The position numbers were made by a program, and so were the translations under genes. The notes under the pieces are model-generated. The model had not been told where the DNA came from, made no database searches, and saw only the letters and a list, made by a program, of their open reading frames with translations. Shown piece by piece: positions 8,667-17,108 of a stretch of DNA of 64,000 bases. Each line of letters starts with the position of its first letter. The stretch's first letter is position 1. The stretch is from assembly GCF_022695985.1 (NCBI RefSeq), contig NZ_JAAPBF010000006.1, positions 1 to 64,000 of the forward strand, given 5' to 3'. Source of the stretch: Streptomyces sp. NP-1717. Lineage in GTDB: Bacteria; Actinomycetota; Actinomycetes; Streptomycetales; Streptomycetaceae.

Positions 8667-9195
8667 GACCGGCGACCGCACGGCCGCGACGGCCCGTATC
8701 ACCGCCCGTGTCACCGTCGACTCACCTGAACGCATGAGCGAGCTGGGCCGCAGGCTCGCCGCCCTGCTGCGCCCCGGTGACCTGGTGATGCTCACCGGCG
8801 AACTCGGCGCGGGGAAGACGACGCTGACCCGTGGTCTGGGCGCCGGGCTCGGCGTACGCGGCGCGGTCACGTCGCCGACCTTCGTCATCGCCCGGGTGCA
8901 CCCCTCCCTGGCCTCGGGGCCGCCGCTCGTGCACGTGGACGCGTACCGGCTCGGCGGCGGTCTGGACGAGATGGAGGACCTGGACCTCGACGTGTCGCTG
9001 CCGGACTCGGTGGTGGTCGTGGAGTGGGGCGACGGGAAGGTCGAGGAGCTGTCGGACGACCGGCTGCACGTGGTGATCGACCGTCTCGTGGGGGCCGCGG
9101 ATCCGCTCGTTCCCGAGGACGACCGGCGCGAGGTCACCCTGACGGGCATCGGCGGGCGCTGGTCCGGCGTCGACCTGGCAGCACTCGCCGGCTGA
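8638..9195 (+). CDS. tsaE: tRNA t6A biosynthesis ATPase TsaE
   Basis: A 185-residue P-loop ATPase that works with TsaB and TsaD to put threonylcarbamoyl on A37 of ANN-decoding tRNAs. The Walker A motif is GELGAGKTTLTRGL (around residue 60), followed by VTSPTFVIARVH and the Walker B-like region VDAYRLGG...DSVVVVEWGD. It overlaps the preceding hydrolase by 29 bases and lies two small genes away from tsaB, the normal actinobacterial arrangement. Confidence 0.95.
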   Translation: MEAPHSPAAETGDRTAATARITARVTVDSPERMSELGRRLAALLRPGDLVMLTGELGAGKTTLTRGLGAGLGVRGAVTSPTFVIARVHPSLASGPPLVHVDAYRLGGGLDEMEDLDLDVSLPDSVVVVEWGDGKVEELSDDRLHVVIDRLVGAADPLVPEDDRREVTLTGIGGRWSGVDLAALAG

Positions 9196-9311
9196 GCCGC
9201 TCGCGGCGGCGACGGGGGCTCTCACCACGACCGTGCGTCCGTGCTTTCCGACAAGACGTCGGTAAACTCTTGCATGTGCCGTGCGGCGCGTGGTCACATG
9301 GTAAACGAGAT

Positions 9312-9333
9312 TTGGTTAGGTCTACCTAACCAA
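9312..9333. promoter_or_regulatory. 22-bp perfect palindrome, probable operator
   Basis: TTGGTTAGGT and ACCTAACCAA flank two bases, giving a perfect 10-bp inverted repeat 29 bases before the next ATG. The half-site TTAGGT resembles the IdeR/DmdR iron-box half-site, but the spacing (GGTTAGG-N4-CCTAACC) is not that of the 19-bp iron box. It very probably binds a dimeric regulator of the small gene downstream. Confidence 0.55.
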
Positions 9334-9362
9334 GCTTGCCCCCGGAGCCTCAGGAGGCATCC

Positions 9363-9533
9363 ATGCCGGCATCAGAGAGCACCGAAACGCGACCGTCGCA
9401 GCCGGCGGTCCCGTCTCCCGATCCCTCGTCCGTGTCGATGAGCGATCTGCTGGCATCGTGCGCGGCGGCCAGCGCCGTATCGACCCCGCCGGCCGAGGCA
9501 CGTGGCGACACGGAAGCGGAGGACGCCGCGTAG
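9363..9533 (+). CDS. Small hypothetical protein (56 aa)
   Basis: A 56-residue acidic, Ser/Pro-rich peptide without signal peptide or membrane segment. The only structured-looking part is SMSDLLASCAAASAVSTPP (residues ~28-46), a short amphipathic segment with one Cys. It has an excellent ribosome site (CAGGAGG, 5 bases before the ATG) and a palindromic operator-like sequence upstream, so I take it as real. I recall similar small proteins at this place in other streptomycetes but know no function. Confidence 0.6.
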   Translation: MPASESTETRPSQPAVPSPDPSSVSMSDLLASCAAASAVSTPPAEARGDTEAEDAA

Positions 9534-9578
9534 GCCCGTACCGGAAGCGCCACGGGACCACGCACCACGTACTGCGGA

Positions 9579-10130
9579 CTAAGGGACCACGACGATCTTC
9601 GAACCGACCGTCGCGAACGCCCACATCGCGTCCCCGTCCGCCGTTCTCATCCGCACGCCGCCCGTCTTCAGCGCCGGGTCCGGGCTCGCCATCGACCCGT
9701 CGACCGCCGAACTGAACCCGATCGCGACCCGGTCCACGCTCGCGAACCGCACCACGTGCTCGATGTCCACACCGTCCGACCCGGTGACCTTCTCCGACCG
9801 CGACGTGACCTTGTACGTGCCCGGCGGCGGGCTCACCGTGCTCGGCATGACCGCGAAGGTCCGGGGCTTCTGCCCCGTTTTGCCCGCCAGCCACACGCGC
9901 TTGGCGTCCAGCGCGTAGACGACGCGGACACCGCTGCCCGACTTCGGGGGCAGCGCGTGCGCGTCCTTCTTCTTCTCCGGTGCGGGGGTGGCGGAGGCCG
10001 AGGAGCTGGGCTTCTTGGGCGATGCGAGCTGGTCCGGCACATTCGCCGACGCCTGGTACGCGAGGAAACCGACGCCGGCCACGGCCAGCGCGGTGAGCCC
10101 GGCCACGAATCCCGAGCTGCTCCTGGACAC
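9579..10130 (-). CDS. Degenerate L,D-transpeptidase-like exported protein
   Basis: A 183-residue protein with an N-terminal membrane/signal segment (GFVAGLTALAVAGVGFLAYQ) and a Ser/Pro/Lys linker. The rest (VRVVYALDAKRVWLAGKTG, then PPGTYKVTSRS, then GGVRMRTADGDAMWAF) follows the order of strands in the YkuD L,D-transpeptidase fold. The catalytic HGC region is not conserved: where SxGC(I/V)RL is expected, KTGGVRM is seen, so the cysteine and the histidine are missing. It is probably a non-catalytic cell-wall binding or scaffolding relative. The GTG start at 10130 has a GAGAGGTGG ribosome site. It is transcribed against the surrounding t6A genes and diverges from tsaB. Confidence 0.65.
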   Translation of the reverse strand: MSRSSSGFVAGLTALAVAGVGFLAYQASANVPDQLASPKKPSSSASATPAPEKKKDAHALPPKSGSGVRVVYALDAKRVWLAGKTGQKPRTFAVMPSTVSPPPGTYKVTSRSEKVTGSDGVDIEHVVRFASVDRVAIGFSSAVDGSMASPDPALKTGGVRMRTADGDAMWAFATVGSKIVVVP

Positions 10131-10232
10131 GTTGATCCACCTCTCGTACGTACGTCTCGGTGGTGACGGTAGCAGCAGGCGGGAGAGGGGACAGGGCGCC
10201 GTGCCCGGTGCCGGGAGCCGTAGGCTGTTTGT

Positions 10233-10892
10233 GTGCTCCTGCTCGCCGTTGATACCGCCACGCCAGCCGTCACCGTCGCCCTCCACGACGGTGTCTCCGT
10301 CCTCGCCGCCGAGAGCCAGGTCGACGCCCGCCGGCACGGGGAACTGCTGCTGCCCGCCGTCGACCGTGTACTCGCCGAGGCGGGTCGCGCGCTCGGCGCG
10401 GTGACGGACCTGGTCGTCGGTGTGGGCCCCGGCCCGTACACCGGACTGCGCGTCGGCCTCGTCACCGCCGCGGCCTTCGGCTCGACCCTCGGGGTGCCGG
10501 TCCGCGGACTGTGCACGCTGGACGGGCTCGCGTACGCCGCCGGACTCGACGAGCCCTTCGTGGTGGCGACCGACGCGCGCCGCAAGGAGGTCTACTGGGC
10601 GCGGTACGCCGACTCCCGCACGCGGCTGACCGAGCCCGCGGTCGACCGGCCGGCCGACATCGCGGCGGAGCTGGCCGGACTGCCGGTCGTCGGAGCGGGC
10701 GGCGCGCTCTACCCGGAGGCGTTCCCCGACACCCGTCCCCCCGGGCACCAGTCGGCCGCCGCGCTCGCGTCCCTCGCCGCGGAGAGGCTCGCGGCGGGCG
10801 ACACCGACGGGTTCCTGCCGCCGCTGCCGCTCTATCTGCGCCGCCCCGACGCGCAGGTGCCCAAGAACTACAAGGTGGTCACTCCCCGGTGA
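10233..10892 (+). CDS. tsaB: tRNA t6A biosynthesis protein TsaB
   Basis: A 219-residue ASKHA-fold protein, the scaffold partner of TsaD. It begins LLLAVDTATPAVTVALHD and contains VVGVGPGPYTGLRVG near residue 70, both family hallmarks. The GTG start is set by the strong N-terminal similarity. The last four bases (GTGA) also start rimI, so tsaB, rimI and tsaD form one coupled unit. Confidence 0.95.
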   Translation: MLLLAVDTATPAVTVALHDGVSVLAAESQVDARRHGELLLPAVDRVLAEAGRALGAVTDLVVGVGPGPYTGLRVGLVTAAAFGSTLGVPVRGLCTLDGLAYAAGLDEPFVVATDARRKEVYWARYADSRTRLTEPAVDRPADIAAELAGLPVVGAGGALYPEAFPDTRPPGHQSAAALASLAAERLAAGDTDGFLPPLPLYLRRPDAQVPKNYKVVTPR

Positions 10893-11449
10893 CCGACGCG
10901 ACCGACGCCACCGATACGACCGGGCCGAGCGGGCCGACCGGACGGACCGGCCCGACGCTGCGCGAGATGCGCTGGTGGGACATCGAGACCGTGCTCGCCC
11001 TGGAGTACGACCTGTTCCCCGAGGACGCCTGGTCGCCCGGCATGTTCTGGTCCGAGCTGGCCCACGCGCGCGGCCCGGCCGCCACCCGCCGCTACGTCGT
11101 CGCCGAGACCCCCGAGGGCCGGATCGTCGGCTACGCCGGACTCGCCGCCGCCGGCGGTCTCGGTGACGTACAGACCATCGGCGCCGCCCGGGACCAGTGG
11201 GGGACCGGGCTCGGCTCGCGGCTGCTCACCGATCTCCTCCAGCACGCCACCGCCTTCGAGTGCGAGGAGGTGCTGCTCGAAGTACGGGTGGACAACCCCC
11301 GCGCGCAGAAACTCTACGAGCGTTTCGGCTTCGAGCCCGTTGGCTTCCGCCGGGGCTACTACCAGCCGGGCAACGTCGACGCGCTCGTCATGCGCCTGTC
11401 GTTGCTGGACGGCCCCCACGGACAAGGAAGAACTGAGATCCATGGCTGA
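10889..11449 (+). CDS. rimI: Ribosomal protein S18-alanine N-acetyltransferase RimI
   Basis: A 186-residue GNAT acetyltransferase. An unusual low-complexity Thr/Asp/Gly head ([19 protein letters not shown]) precedes the fold. The acetyl-CoA loop is [18 protein letters not shown] and the C-terminus has [19 protein letters not shown], typical of RimI. RimI acetylates the N-terminal alanine of S18 and often sits between tsaB and tsaD. It starts with GTG in the tsaB stop and its end overlaps tsaD by 8 bases. The repetitive head could be non-functional; a later start near the LREMRWWD segment lacks a good initiation codon. Confidence 0.9.
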   Translation: MTDATDATDTTGPSGPTGRTGPTLREMRWWDIETVLALEYDLFPEDAWSPGMFWSELAHARGPAATRRYVVAETPEGRIVGYAGLAAAGGLGDVQTIGAARDQWGTGLGSRLLTDLLQHATAFECEEVLLEVRVDNPRAQKLYERFGFEPVGFRRGYYQPGNVDALVMRLSLLDGPHGQGRTEIHG

Positions 11450-12545
11450 CGAACCCCTCGTCCTCGGCATCGAGACGTCGTGCGACGAGACGGGCGTGGG
11501 CATCGTCCGCGGTACGACCCTCCTCGCCGACGCCATCGCCTCCAGCGTCGACGAGCACGCCCGCTTCGGCGGTGTCGTCCCCGAGGTCGCCTCCCGCGCG
11601 CACCTGGAGGCGATGGTGCCGACCGTCGAGCGCGCGCTGAGGGAGGCGGGGGTGAGCGCCCGCGACCTCGACGGGATCGCGGTCACCGCCGGCCCCGGAC
11701 TGGCCGGCGCGCTGCTGGTCGGGGTGTCGGCGGCGAAGGCGTACGCGTACGCGCTCGGCAAGCCGCTCTACGGCGTGAACCACCTCGCCTCCCACATCTG
11801 CGTCGACCAGCTCGAACACGGGCCGCTGCCCGAGCCGACGATGGCGCTGCTCGTCAGCGGCGGGCACTCGTCGCTGCTGCTCGCGCCGGACATCACCGCC
11901 GACGTGCGCCCCATGGGCGCGACCATCGACGACGCGGCGGGCGAGGCCTTCGACAAGATCGCGCGCGTGCTCCAGCTGGGCTTCCCGGGCGGCCCGGTGA
12001 TCGACCGGCTCGCGCGCGAGGGCGACCCCGCGTCGATCGCCTTCCCGCGCGGACTGACCGGCCCGCGCGACGCCCCGTACGACTTCTCCTTCTCCGGGCT
12101 CAAGACGTCCGTGGCCCGCTGGATCGAGGCGAAGCGCGCGGCGGGGGAGGACGTGCCCGTACGGGACGTGGCGGCGTCCTTCCAGGAGGCGGTGGTGGAC
12201 GTGCTGACGCGAAAGGCGGTGCGCGCCTGCAAGGACGAGGGCGTGGACCATCTGATGATCGGCGGCGGTGTCGCCGCCAACTCCCGGCTGCGCGCGCTGG
12301 CCGCCGAGCGGTGCGAGCGGGCGGGCATCCGGCTGCGGGTGCCCCGGCCCGGCCTGTGCACCGACAACGGCGCGATGGTCGCGGCGCTCGGCGCGGAGAT
12401 GGTGGCGCGGAACCGGCCCGCGTCGGACTGGGACCTGTCGGCGGACTCCTCGCTGCCGGTGACCGAGACGCACGTACCGGGTCAGGGCCACGCGCACGGC
12501 CACGACCATGTGCACGAGGTCAGCAAGGACAACCTCTACACATGA
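11442..12545 (+). CDS. tsaD: tRNA N6-adenosine threonylcarbamoyltransferase TsaD
   Basis: A 367-residue metalloenzyme that transfers the threonylcarbamoyl group to tRNA A37. It has the start [12 protein letters not shown], the iron-binding HLASHIC region ([11 protein letters not shown] near residue 110), [11 protein letters not shown], and the nucleotide-binding [11 protein letters not shown] and [10 protein letters not shown]. The last ~20 residues form a His-rich tail ([11 protein letters not shown]), which may bind metal but is not part of the catalytic fold. The ATG overlaps rimI, and its TGA overlaps the next gene's ATG. Confidence 0.96.
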   Translation: MADEPLVLGIETSCDETGVGIVRGTTLLADAIASSVDEHARFGGVVPEVASRAHLEAMVPTVERALREAGVSARDLDGIAVTAGPGLAGALLVGVSAAKAYAYALGKPLYGVNHLASHICVDQLEHGPLPEPTMALLVSGGHSSLLLAPDITADVRPMGATIDDAAGEAFDKIARVLQLGFPGGPVIDRLAREGDPASIAFPRGLTGPRDAPYDFSFSGLKTSVARWIEAKRAAGEDVPVRDVAASFQEAVVDVLTRKAVRACKDEGVDHLMIGGGVAANSRLRALAAERCERAGIRLRVPRPGLCTDNGAMVAALGAEMVARNRPASDWDLSADSSLPVTETHVPGQGHAHGHDHVHEVSKDNLYT

Positions 12546-12793
12546 CGGTCGCGCTGATGTGGGAGGCCAAGGCCGCGCCCGGACGGGGCGCGGAGCTGCT
12601 GGCGTGGGCCCGGTCGTGTTCGCTCGACCCGGCCCCGGAGCGCCGCGAGACGCTCACCGCGCCGGGCGGCCGGGTGCTGGTGATGACCTGGTGGGACGCC
12701 CCGTACGACGCGGAACTGCCCGAGATCCCGGCCCCGGCGGGCGAGTTGGTGGCCCGCCCGGTGCACCGCTGGCGGTTCGAGACGGCGGAGTAG
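12542..12793 (+). CDS. Small hypothetical protein coupled to tsaD
   Basis: An 83-residue protein starting in the tsaD stop codon (ATGA). It reads like a ferredoxin-fold/antibiotic-monooxygenase-sized domain: [20 protein letters not shown], then RVLVMTWWD, then WRFET. I recognise no exact family. The tight coupling argues that it is translated with the t6A genes, but a role in that pathway is only inferred from position. Confidence 0.7.
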   Translation: MTVALMWEAKAAPGRGAELLAWARSCSLDPAPERRETLTAPGGRVLVMTWWDAPYDAELPEIPAPAGELVARPVHRWRFETAE

Positions 12794-13008
12794 CGGCCGG
12801 GCCCGCCCGATCGGCCCGGCCCGCGCGGTCACGTCACGTCACGTCACGGAAAGCGGACGGTGACGGTGAGGCCGCCCGGCTGCCCGGTCCGGGAAAAGTT
12901 CCGGGAAAGGTCGCGGCGTGTGTCGATCCGGGCCCCGCCCGTTCGACGCAAGGGTGAGAGGCGGGGAACATCCCGCACACCGGCACACCCGCACACCGAG
13001 GAGTCACC

Positions 13009-13362
13009 ATGCCGCGCTATCTGACCACCATCCACCTGGACGAGAACAACGTTCCCTCCGAGGGCCCCAGCGCCGAACTGATGGACCGCATGGGCGAGCT
13101 CATCGAGGAGATGAACAAGGCCGGCGTCATGCTGGAGACCGCCGGGCTCACCCCGTCCGCGCAGGGCACCCGTGTCCTGTGGTCCGGCGGGAAGATCTCC
13201 GTCACCGACGGGCCCTTCACCGAGGCCAAGGAAGTCATCGGCGGCTACTCGATCCTCCAGGCCAAGAACCAGGCCGAGGCCGTCGAGTGGAGCAAGCGGT
13301 TCCTCCAGATCCACGAGGACACCTGGACGATCTCGGTCCAGGTGCGCGAGATCGGCGAGTAA
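13009..13362 (+). CDS. DGPF/YCII-domain protein, partner of ECF42 sigma factor
   Basis: A 117-residue YCII-related protein with the namesake motif TDGPFTEAKEVIGGY in the middle and QAEAVEWSKRFLQIH after it. Proteins of this DGPF family are genomically linked to ECF42 sigma factors, whose promoters they carry. The sigma gene begins 62 bases downstream in the same direction, and a GAGGAG ribosome site precedes the ATG. Biochemical function is unknown; in S. venezuelae such genes are targets of the linked sigma factor (established work on ECF42). Confidence 0.85.
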   Translation: MPRYLTTIHLDENNVPSEGPSAELMDRMGELIEEMNKAGVMLETAGLTPSAQGTRVLWSGGKISVTDGPFTEAKEVIGGYSILQAKNQAEAVEWSKRFLQIHEDTWTISVQVREIGE

Positions 13363-13423
13363 CCGCGGGGCCGCACGCCCGCCACCCCGCGCTGGCGTCC
13401 GTCCGCCCTCGGTGTTCTGATGG

Positions 13424-14680
13424 GTGGCCGTGACGGCAGACAGTGGCAGCGCGGGCGCGGTGGAAGCGGTATTCAGGATCGAGCAGGCGAGGATCATCGC
13501 TGCCGTCGCGCGCATCGTGCGGGACGTCGGCATCGCCGAGGAACTGGCGCAGGACGCCCTGGTCGCCGCGTTGGAACAGTGGCCGGAGTCGGGTGTCCCG
13601 GACAGACCGGGAGCCTGGCTCATGGCCACGGCCAAGCACCGTGCCATCGATCTCGTACGCCGCCGTGAGACGTACTCGCGCAAGCTCGCCGAGGTCGGCC
13701 GCACCCTGGAGGAGACGGCCCCGCCGCCCGAGCCCGCCGAGCCGGACGACATCGACGACGACCTGCTGCGGCTCGTCTTCGTCTCCTGCCACCCCGTGCT
13801 GTCCACCGAGGCGCGCGTCGCGCTCACCCTGCGGCTGCTCGGCGGACTCACCACCGACGAGATCGCCCGCGCCTATCTGGTGCCGGAGTCCACCGTCGCC
13901 CAGCGCATCGTGCGCGCCAAGCGCAGCCTCGCCAAGGCCGGGGTGCCCTTCGAGGTGCCGTACGGCGCGGAGCGCGACGCGCGCCTGGCGTCCGTGCTGG
14001 AGGTCATCTACCTCGTCTTCAACGAGGGCTACTCCGCGACCGCCGGGGACGACCTGCTGCGCCCCGGCCTCTGTGAGGACGCGCTGCGGCTCGCGCGCGT
14101 ACTGAGCGGGCTGATGCCCGGCGAGCCCGAAGTGCACGCCCTGGCGGCCCTGCTGGAGTTCCAGGCGTCCCGTACGGCCACCCGTACCGGACCCGACGGC
14201 GCGCCCGTCCTGCTCGCCGACCAGGACCGCTCGCGCTGGGACCGGCGGCTGATCCGCCGCGGCGCCGAGGCCCTGACCCGGGCGAGCGCGGTGGACGGGG
14301 CCCCCGGCCCGTACGCCCTCCAGGCCGCGATCGCCGCGTGCCACGCGCGGGCGGTGACGTACGAGTCCACGGACTGGGCCGCGATCGCCGCGCTGTACGG
14401 GCGTCTCGCCGCGCTCAACCCGTCGCCCGTCGTGGAGCTGAACCGCGCGGTGGCCGTCTCGATGGCCGACGGGCCCGAGGCCGGCCTGGCGCTGGTCGAC
14501 GCGCTGGCGGCGGAGCCCGCGCTCAAGGGCTACCACCTGCTGCCGAGCGTGCGCGGGGATCTGCTGGCCAGGCTGGGCCGCACGGAGGAGGCGCGGGCGG
14601 AGTTCGTACGGGCGGCCGGACTGACCCGCAACGAACGGGAACGCGCGCTGCTGGAGGAGCGGGCGGCCCGGACCCGGTGA
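13424..14680 (+). CDS. ECF42-type RNA polymerase sigma factor
   Basis: A 418-residue ECF sigma factor with region 2 (ARIVRDVGIAEELAQDALVAALEQWP) and region 4 (TTDEIARAYLVPESTVAQRIVRAK) in the first ~185 residues. A long C-terminal extension of ~230 residues (SNEGYSA-type motif seen as FNEGYSATAGDDLLRPGLC, then helical TPR-like repeats to LTRNERERALLEER) replaces an anti-sigma factor. This size and extension are diagnostic of ECF42, in which the extension is needed for activity. A second GTG lies 6 bases inside, so the start is uncertain by two codons. Confidence 0.92.
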   Translation: MAVTADSGSAGAVEAVFRIEQARIIAAVARIVRDVGIAEELAQDALVAALEQWPESGVPDRPGAWLMATAKHRAIDLVRRRETYSRKLAEVGRTLEETAPPPEPAEPDDIDDDLLRLVFVSCHPVLSTEARVALTLRLLGGLTTDEIARAYLVPESTVAQRIVRAKRSLAKAGVPFEVPYGAERDARLASVLEVIYLVFNEGYSATAGDDLLRPGLCEDALRLARVLSGLMPGEPEVHALAALLEFQASRTATRTGPDGAPVLLADQDRSRWDRRLIRRGAEALTRASAVDGAPGPYALQAAIAACHARAVTYESTDWAAIAALYGRLAALNPSPVVELNRAVAVSMADGPEAGLALVDALAAEPALKGYHLLPSVRGDLLARLGRTEEARAEFVRAAGLTRNERERALLEERAARTR

Positions 14681-14734
14681 GCCCGCGGCCCCCGGACCCG
14701 GTGAGCGCGCTGCCGCGACCGTGGAGGCGGGGGC

Positions 14735-15538
14735 TCACTCCTCGGGCAGCGCCCGGCCCGTCTCCAGCAGCGTCTTGAGGCTCGACAGCAGCGCCGGCCA
14801 GCCCTCCCTGACGCTCGACAGGATGGTGGAGCCCGGCTGGAAGCCGTCGTGGATCACGGTCAGCTTGACCGTCGACCCCACCGGCTCGATCTCGAAGGTC
14901 ACCGTCGACCGCCCCTCGGCCGCCGCCCTGACGCGGTACTCCTCGCCGAGGCCGGTCGCCTCGGCGAACTCCGGCGTCATGGTGTGCCAGGTGTAGGCCA
15001 GCCTGCGGTACGGCTCCGACTCCACCACGATCTGCCCGGGGTCGGTGATCTTGACGCCGAACTGCTCCCAGGACATCTCCGACCCGGCCCGCCAGTCCGA
15101 CTCGAAGGTCACTCCCCAGTAGCGCCGGGTGAACGCCGGGTCGGTCAGCGCCCGCCACAGCTTCTCGGGGGTGGTGTTGATGTGGATGACGTACACGAAC
15201 GCGGTGTCGTTGTCCTTCGTGGTCATGGTGCTGTCCTCCAGTGCCGTCTTGAGGTCCGCGAGGGCGCTCGCCCGCCCCCGGTCGTACTTGTCCATCCAGC
15301 GGTCGGCGATGGCGTTGATCGGTACGGCGTTGAGGTAGTGCAGCTTCTCCCTGCCGCGCCGGACCGTCGTGACGAGATGCGCCGCCTCCAGCACCGCCAG
15401 GTGCTTGCTGACCGACTGCCTGGCCATGTCCAGCCCGGCGCACAGCTCCCGCAGACTCTGCCCGTCGCGGGCGTCGAGACTGTCGAGCAGCCGGCGCCGG
15501 CCCGGGTCGGCCAGCGCTCTGAAGACTTCGTCCATCAC
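14735..15538 (-). CDS. ArsR-family regulator fused to SRPBCC (AHSA1) domain
   Basis: A 267-residue fusion. Residues 1-95 are a winged helix of the ArsR type (FRALADPGRRRLLDSL, LDMARQSVSKHLAVLEAAHLV, REKLHYLNAVPI). Residues ~108-260 are an AHSA1/SRPBCC ligand-binding fold (YVIHINTTPEKLWRALTDP, FTRRYWGVTFESDW, HDGFQPGS). The two are usually separate adjacent genes; here they are one chain, and an internal ATG (MTTKDND) marks the old junction. No metal-binding cysteines of the ArsR type are seen. It is likely an autorepressor through the large palindrome immediately upstream. Confidence 0.85.
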   Translation of the reverse strand: MMDEVFRALADPGRRRLLDSLDARDGQSLRELCAGLDMARQSVSKHLAVLEAAHLVTTVRRGREKLHYLNAVPINAIADRWMDKYDRGRASALADLKTALEDSTMTTKDNDTAFVYVIHINTTPEKLWRALTDPAFTRRYWGVTFESDWRAGSEMSWEQFGVKITDPGQIVVESEPYRRLAYTWHTMTPEFAEATGLGEEYRVRAAAEGRSTVTFEIEPVGSTVKLTVIHDGFQPGSTILSSVREGWPALLSSLKTLLETGRALPEE

Positions 15539-15552
15539 CCGTCACCTTCAAT

Positions 15553-15599
15553 ATGCAGCCATCCGGCTGCCTATAATTTAGGCAGCCGGATGGCTGCAT
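15553..15599. promoter_or_regulatory. 47-bp perfect palindrome, ArsR-type operator/promoter
   Basis: Two perfect 21-base arms (beginning ATGCAGCCATCC) flank the 5-base centre TAATT. It begins 15 bases upstream of the ArsR-SRPBCC start and 68 bases before the divergent membrane-protein gene. The AT-rich centre contains TATAAT on the plus strand and TAAATT on the minus strand, so a bound repressor would cover both -10 regions. Confidence 0.7.
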
Positions 15600-15666
15600 G
15601 TCAATCGACGCCAGCAGGGGGCAGGGCAGGACGGGACGGGGCGGGACCGGGCAATAAGCTCGCCGT

Positions 15667-16308
15667 ATGTCTCGCCGCACCCCCGCGCTGCCGCCGCCCC
15701 CGCCGCCCGTACACATACGCACCTGGCCCGACGACCAGGCGATGCTCGCCGACCGCGCGGGCATCCTCGGCTGGCTCGTCGGGCGGAGCATGGGGTTCGC
15801 ACGGCTCGCGCAGTTCCTGCTGCTCGTCGCCGGGGTGCAGTTCGGCTGGCTGATGGTGGGCGGGGCGCTGAAGGCACTGGACGATGAGGCCGTCGATCCG
15901 CTCGGCGTGATCATGGGCGGGCTCCTTGCGGCGTTCGGTCTCGGTGCCATGACCGCCGCCGGGATCGTCCTCGGCCTGCTGCTGCGCCGGGACCACGCGA
16001 TGCGCGGGCTGACGCGGCAGTGGGCGGCGCTGGCGAGCGACCCGGTGCGCGACGCGCGCCTGCGGCTGCCTGGCGTGAGCCTGTGCTGGCTGCTCACCTC
16101 GTTCCTGACCGGGGCGTTCGGTCTGTGGCTGTCCCTGGACACGCCCGCGAGCGCGCGCCGGGGCCAGGACACGTACGCGGAGGTCGTGTACCTGATGGGC
16201 GCGGGCACCCTCTTCTGGATCGCCGGGCTGATCGGCGTCACCAAGGCCGTCACGCACTACCGGTGGGCCGTCCGGCTGGTCACGGCCAGGGCGACTCCCG
16301 CCGGGTGA
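15667..16308 (+). CDS. Four-helix membrane protein, unknown function
   Basis: A 213-residue integral membrane protein. A Pro-rich cytoplasmic head (PALPPPPPP) is followed by hydrophobic segments at about residues 44-66, 81-106, 134-158 and 172-194. I do not recognise a family or catalytic residues. It diverges from the ArsR-SRPBCC gene across a large palindrome and is its likely target. Confidence 0.75.
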   Translation: MSRRTPALPPPPPPVHIRTWPDDQAMLADRAGILGWLVGRSMGFARLAQFLLLVAGVQFGWLMVGGALKALDDEAVDPLGVIMGGLLAAFGLGAMTAAGIVLGLLLRRDHAMRGLTRQWAALASDPVRDARLRLPGVSLCWLLTSFLTGAFGLWLSLDTPASARRGQDTYAEVVYLMGAGTLFWIAGLIGVTKAVTHYRWAVRLVTARATPAG

Positions 16309-16523
16309 CCGTGCCGGGCGCGTACCGAGCTCCGTACCCCCAACGGGCTCAAGCGGTGCTCACCGCTGAAACCGCGAAAATCGTGGTATTCCGGGGGCGC
16401 GAGTGGCGCGTGTTGTCCGGATACGTCCCGAAGTCCGCACCCGCTCCCTGAGGCCGTTCCTACGCCTCCCGTTCTATCCTGGGTGGAACGCATGCGCCAT
16501 TTCATGGGGTGAAGGGGCGGCGG

Positions 16524-17072
16524 ATGAACTGGCTGTGGTGGATATTCGTCTTCTTCATGGTCGGTGGCTTCAGCTGGGTCGCCGATACGGGCCGGAGCGC
16601 GCTGCGCACCCGGCACGAGCGAAGAGTGGAGCGTCTCAAGCTCGTCGAGGGCGGCCGGCTCGCCCTGGAGGAGTCACACAAACCGCCGGAGCCCGTCTGC
16701 GGGTGCACGCACCATCTCGCCAAGCACGACAGGCAGGGCAAGTGCCACGAGCGCGTGGAAGTGGCGACGGCCTGGGACGAGAACAGGAAACCGAAGCGGT
16801 ACGAGCCGGCGCAGTGCAACTGCCAGCAGTACATCGGCCCGCAGCCGCTCTCGCGGATCTACGCGGACGACATCACCGACCTGGACACGGCGATCCTGGA
16901 CGCCCAGCTCAAGGCCACCGAGCCGAAGAAGCCGGCGGAGTCGGAGAAGACAGAACCGAGTAAGTCCCCGGAACCGAGTAAGCCGCCGGAACTGAAAAAA
17001 CCGTCCAACGGGCCGACCGAGTCCACGGAGCCGAAGTCCGGCGGGCCCCGGATGGAGAAGGACGGGGACTGA
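16524..17072 (+). CDS. Membrane-anchored Cys-rich protein, unknown
   Basis: A 182-residue protein with one N-terminal membrane helix (WLWWIFVFFMVGGFSWV), a central Cys/His cluster (VCGCTHH, KCHER, CNCQQY) that could hold a zinc ion, and a Pro/Glu/Lys/Ser-rich C-terminal tail. An in-frame GTG 15 bases upstream is an alternative start. It is convergent with the toxin cassette. Nothing identifies its role. Confidence 0.7.
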   Translation: MNWLWWIFVFFMVGGFSWVADTGRSALRTRHERRVERLKLVEGGRLALEESHKPPEPVCGCTHHLAKHDRQGKCHERVEVATAWDENRKPKRYEPAQCNCQQYIGPQPLSRIYADDITDLDTAILDAQLKATEPKKPAESEKTEPSKSPEPSKPPELKKPSNGPTESTEPKSGGPRMEKDGD

Positions 17073-17108
17073 CACCGGCCGCCGCAGGGGTGTGGCGTCG
17101 GGGCGCTC

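Noticed and set aside
9312..9333. A classical DmdR/IdeR iron box
   Set aside because: Half-sites are similar, but the 19-bp iron box needs TTAGGT-N7-ACCTAA; here the halves are only two bases apart. Kept as an unassigned operator.
12825..12850. Tandem TCACG repeats downstream of the small gene after tsaD
   Set aside because: Only four short units with no further structure; likely chance simple sequence.
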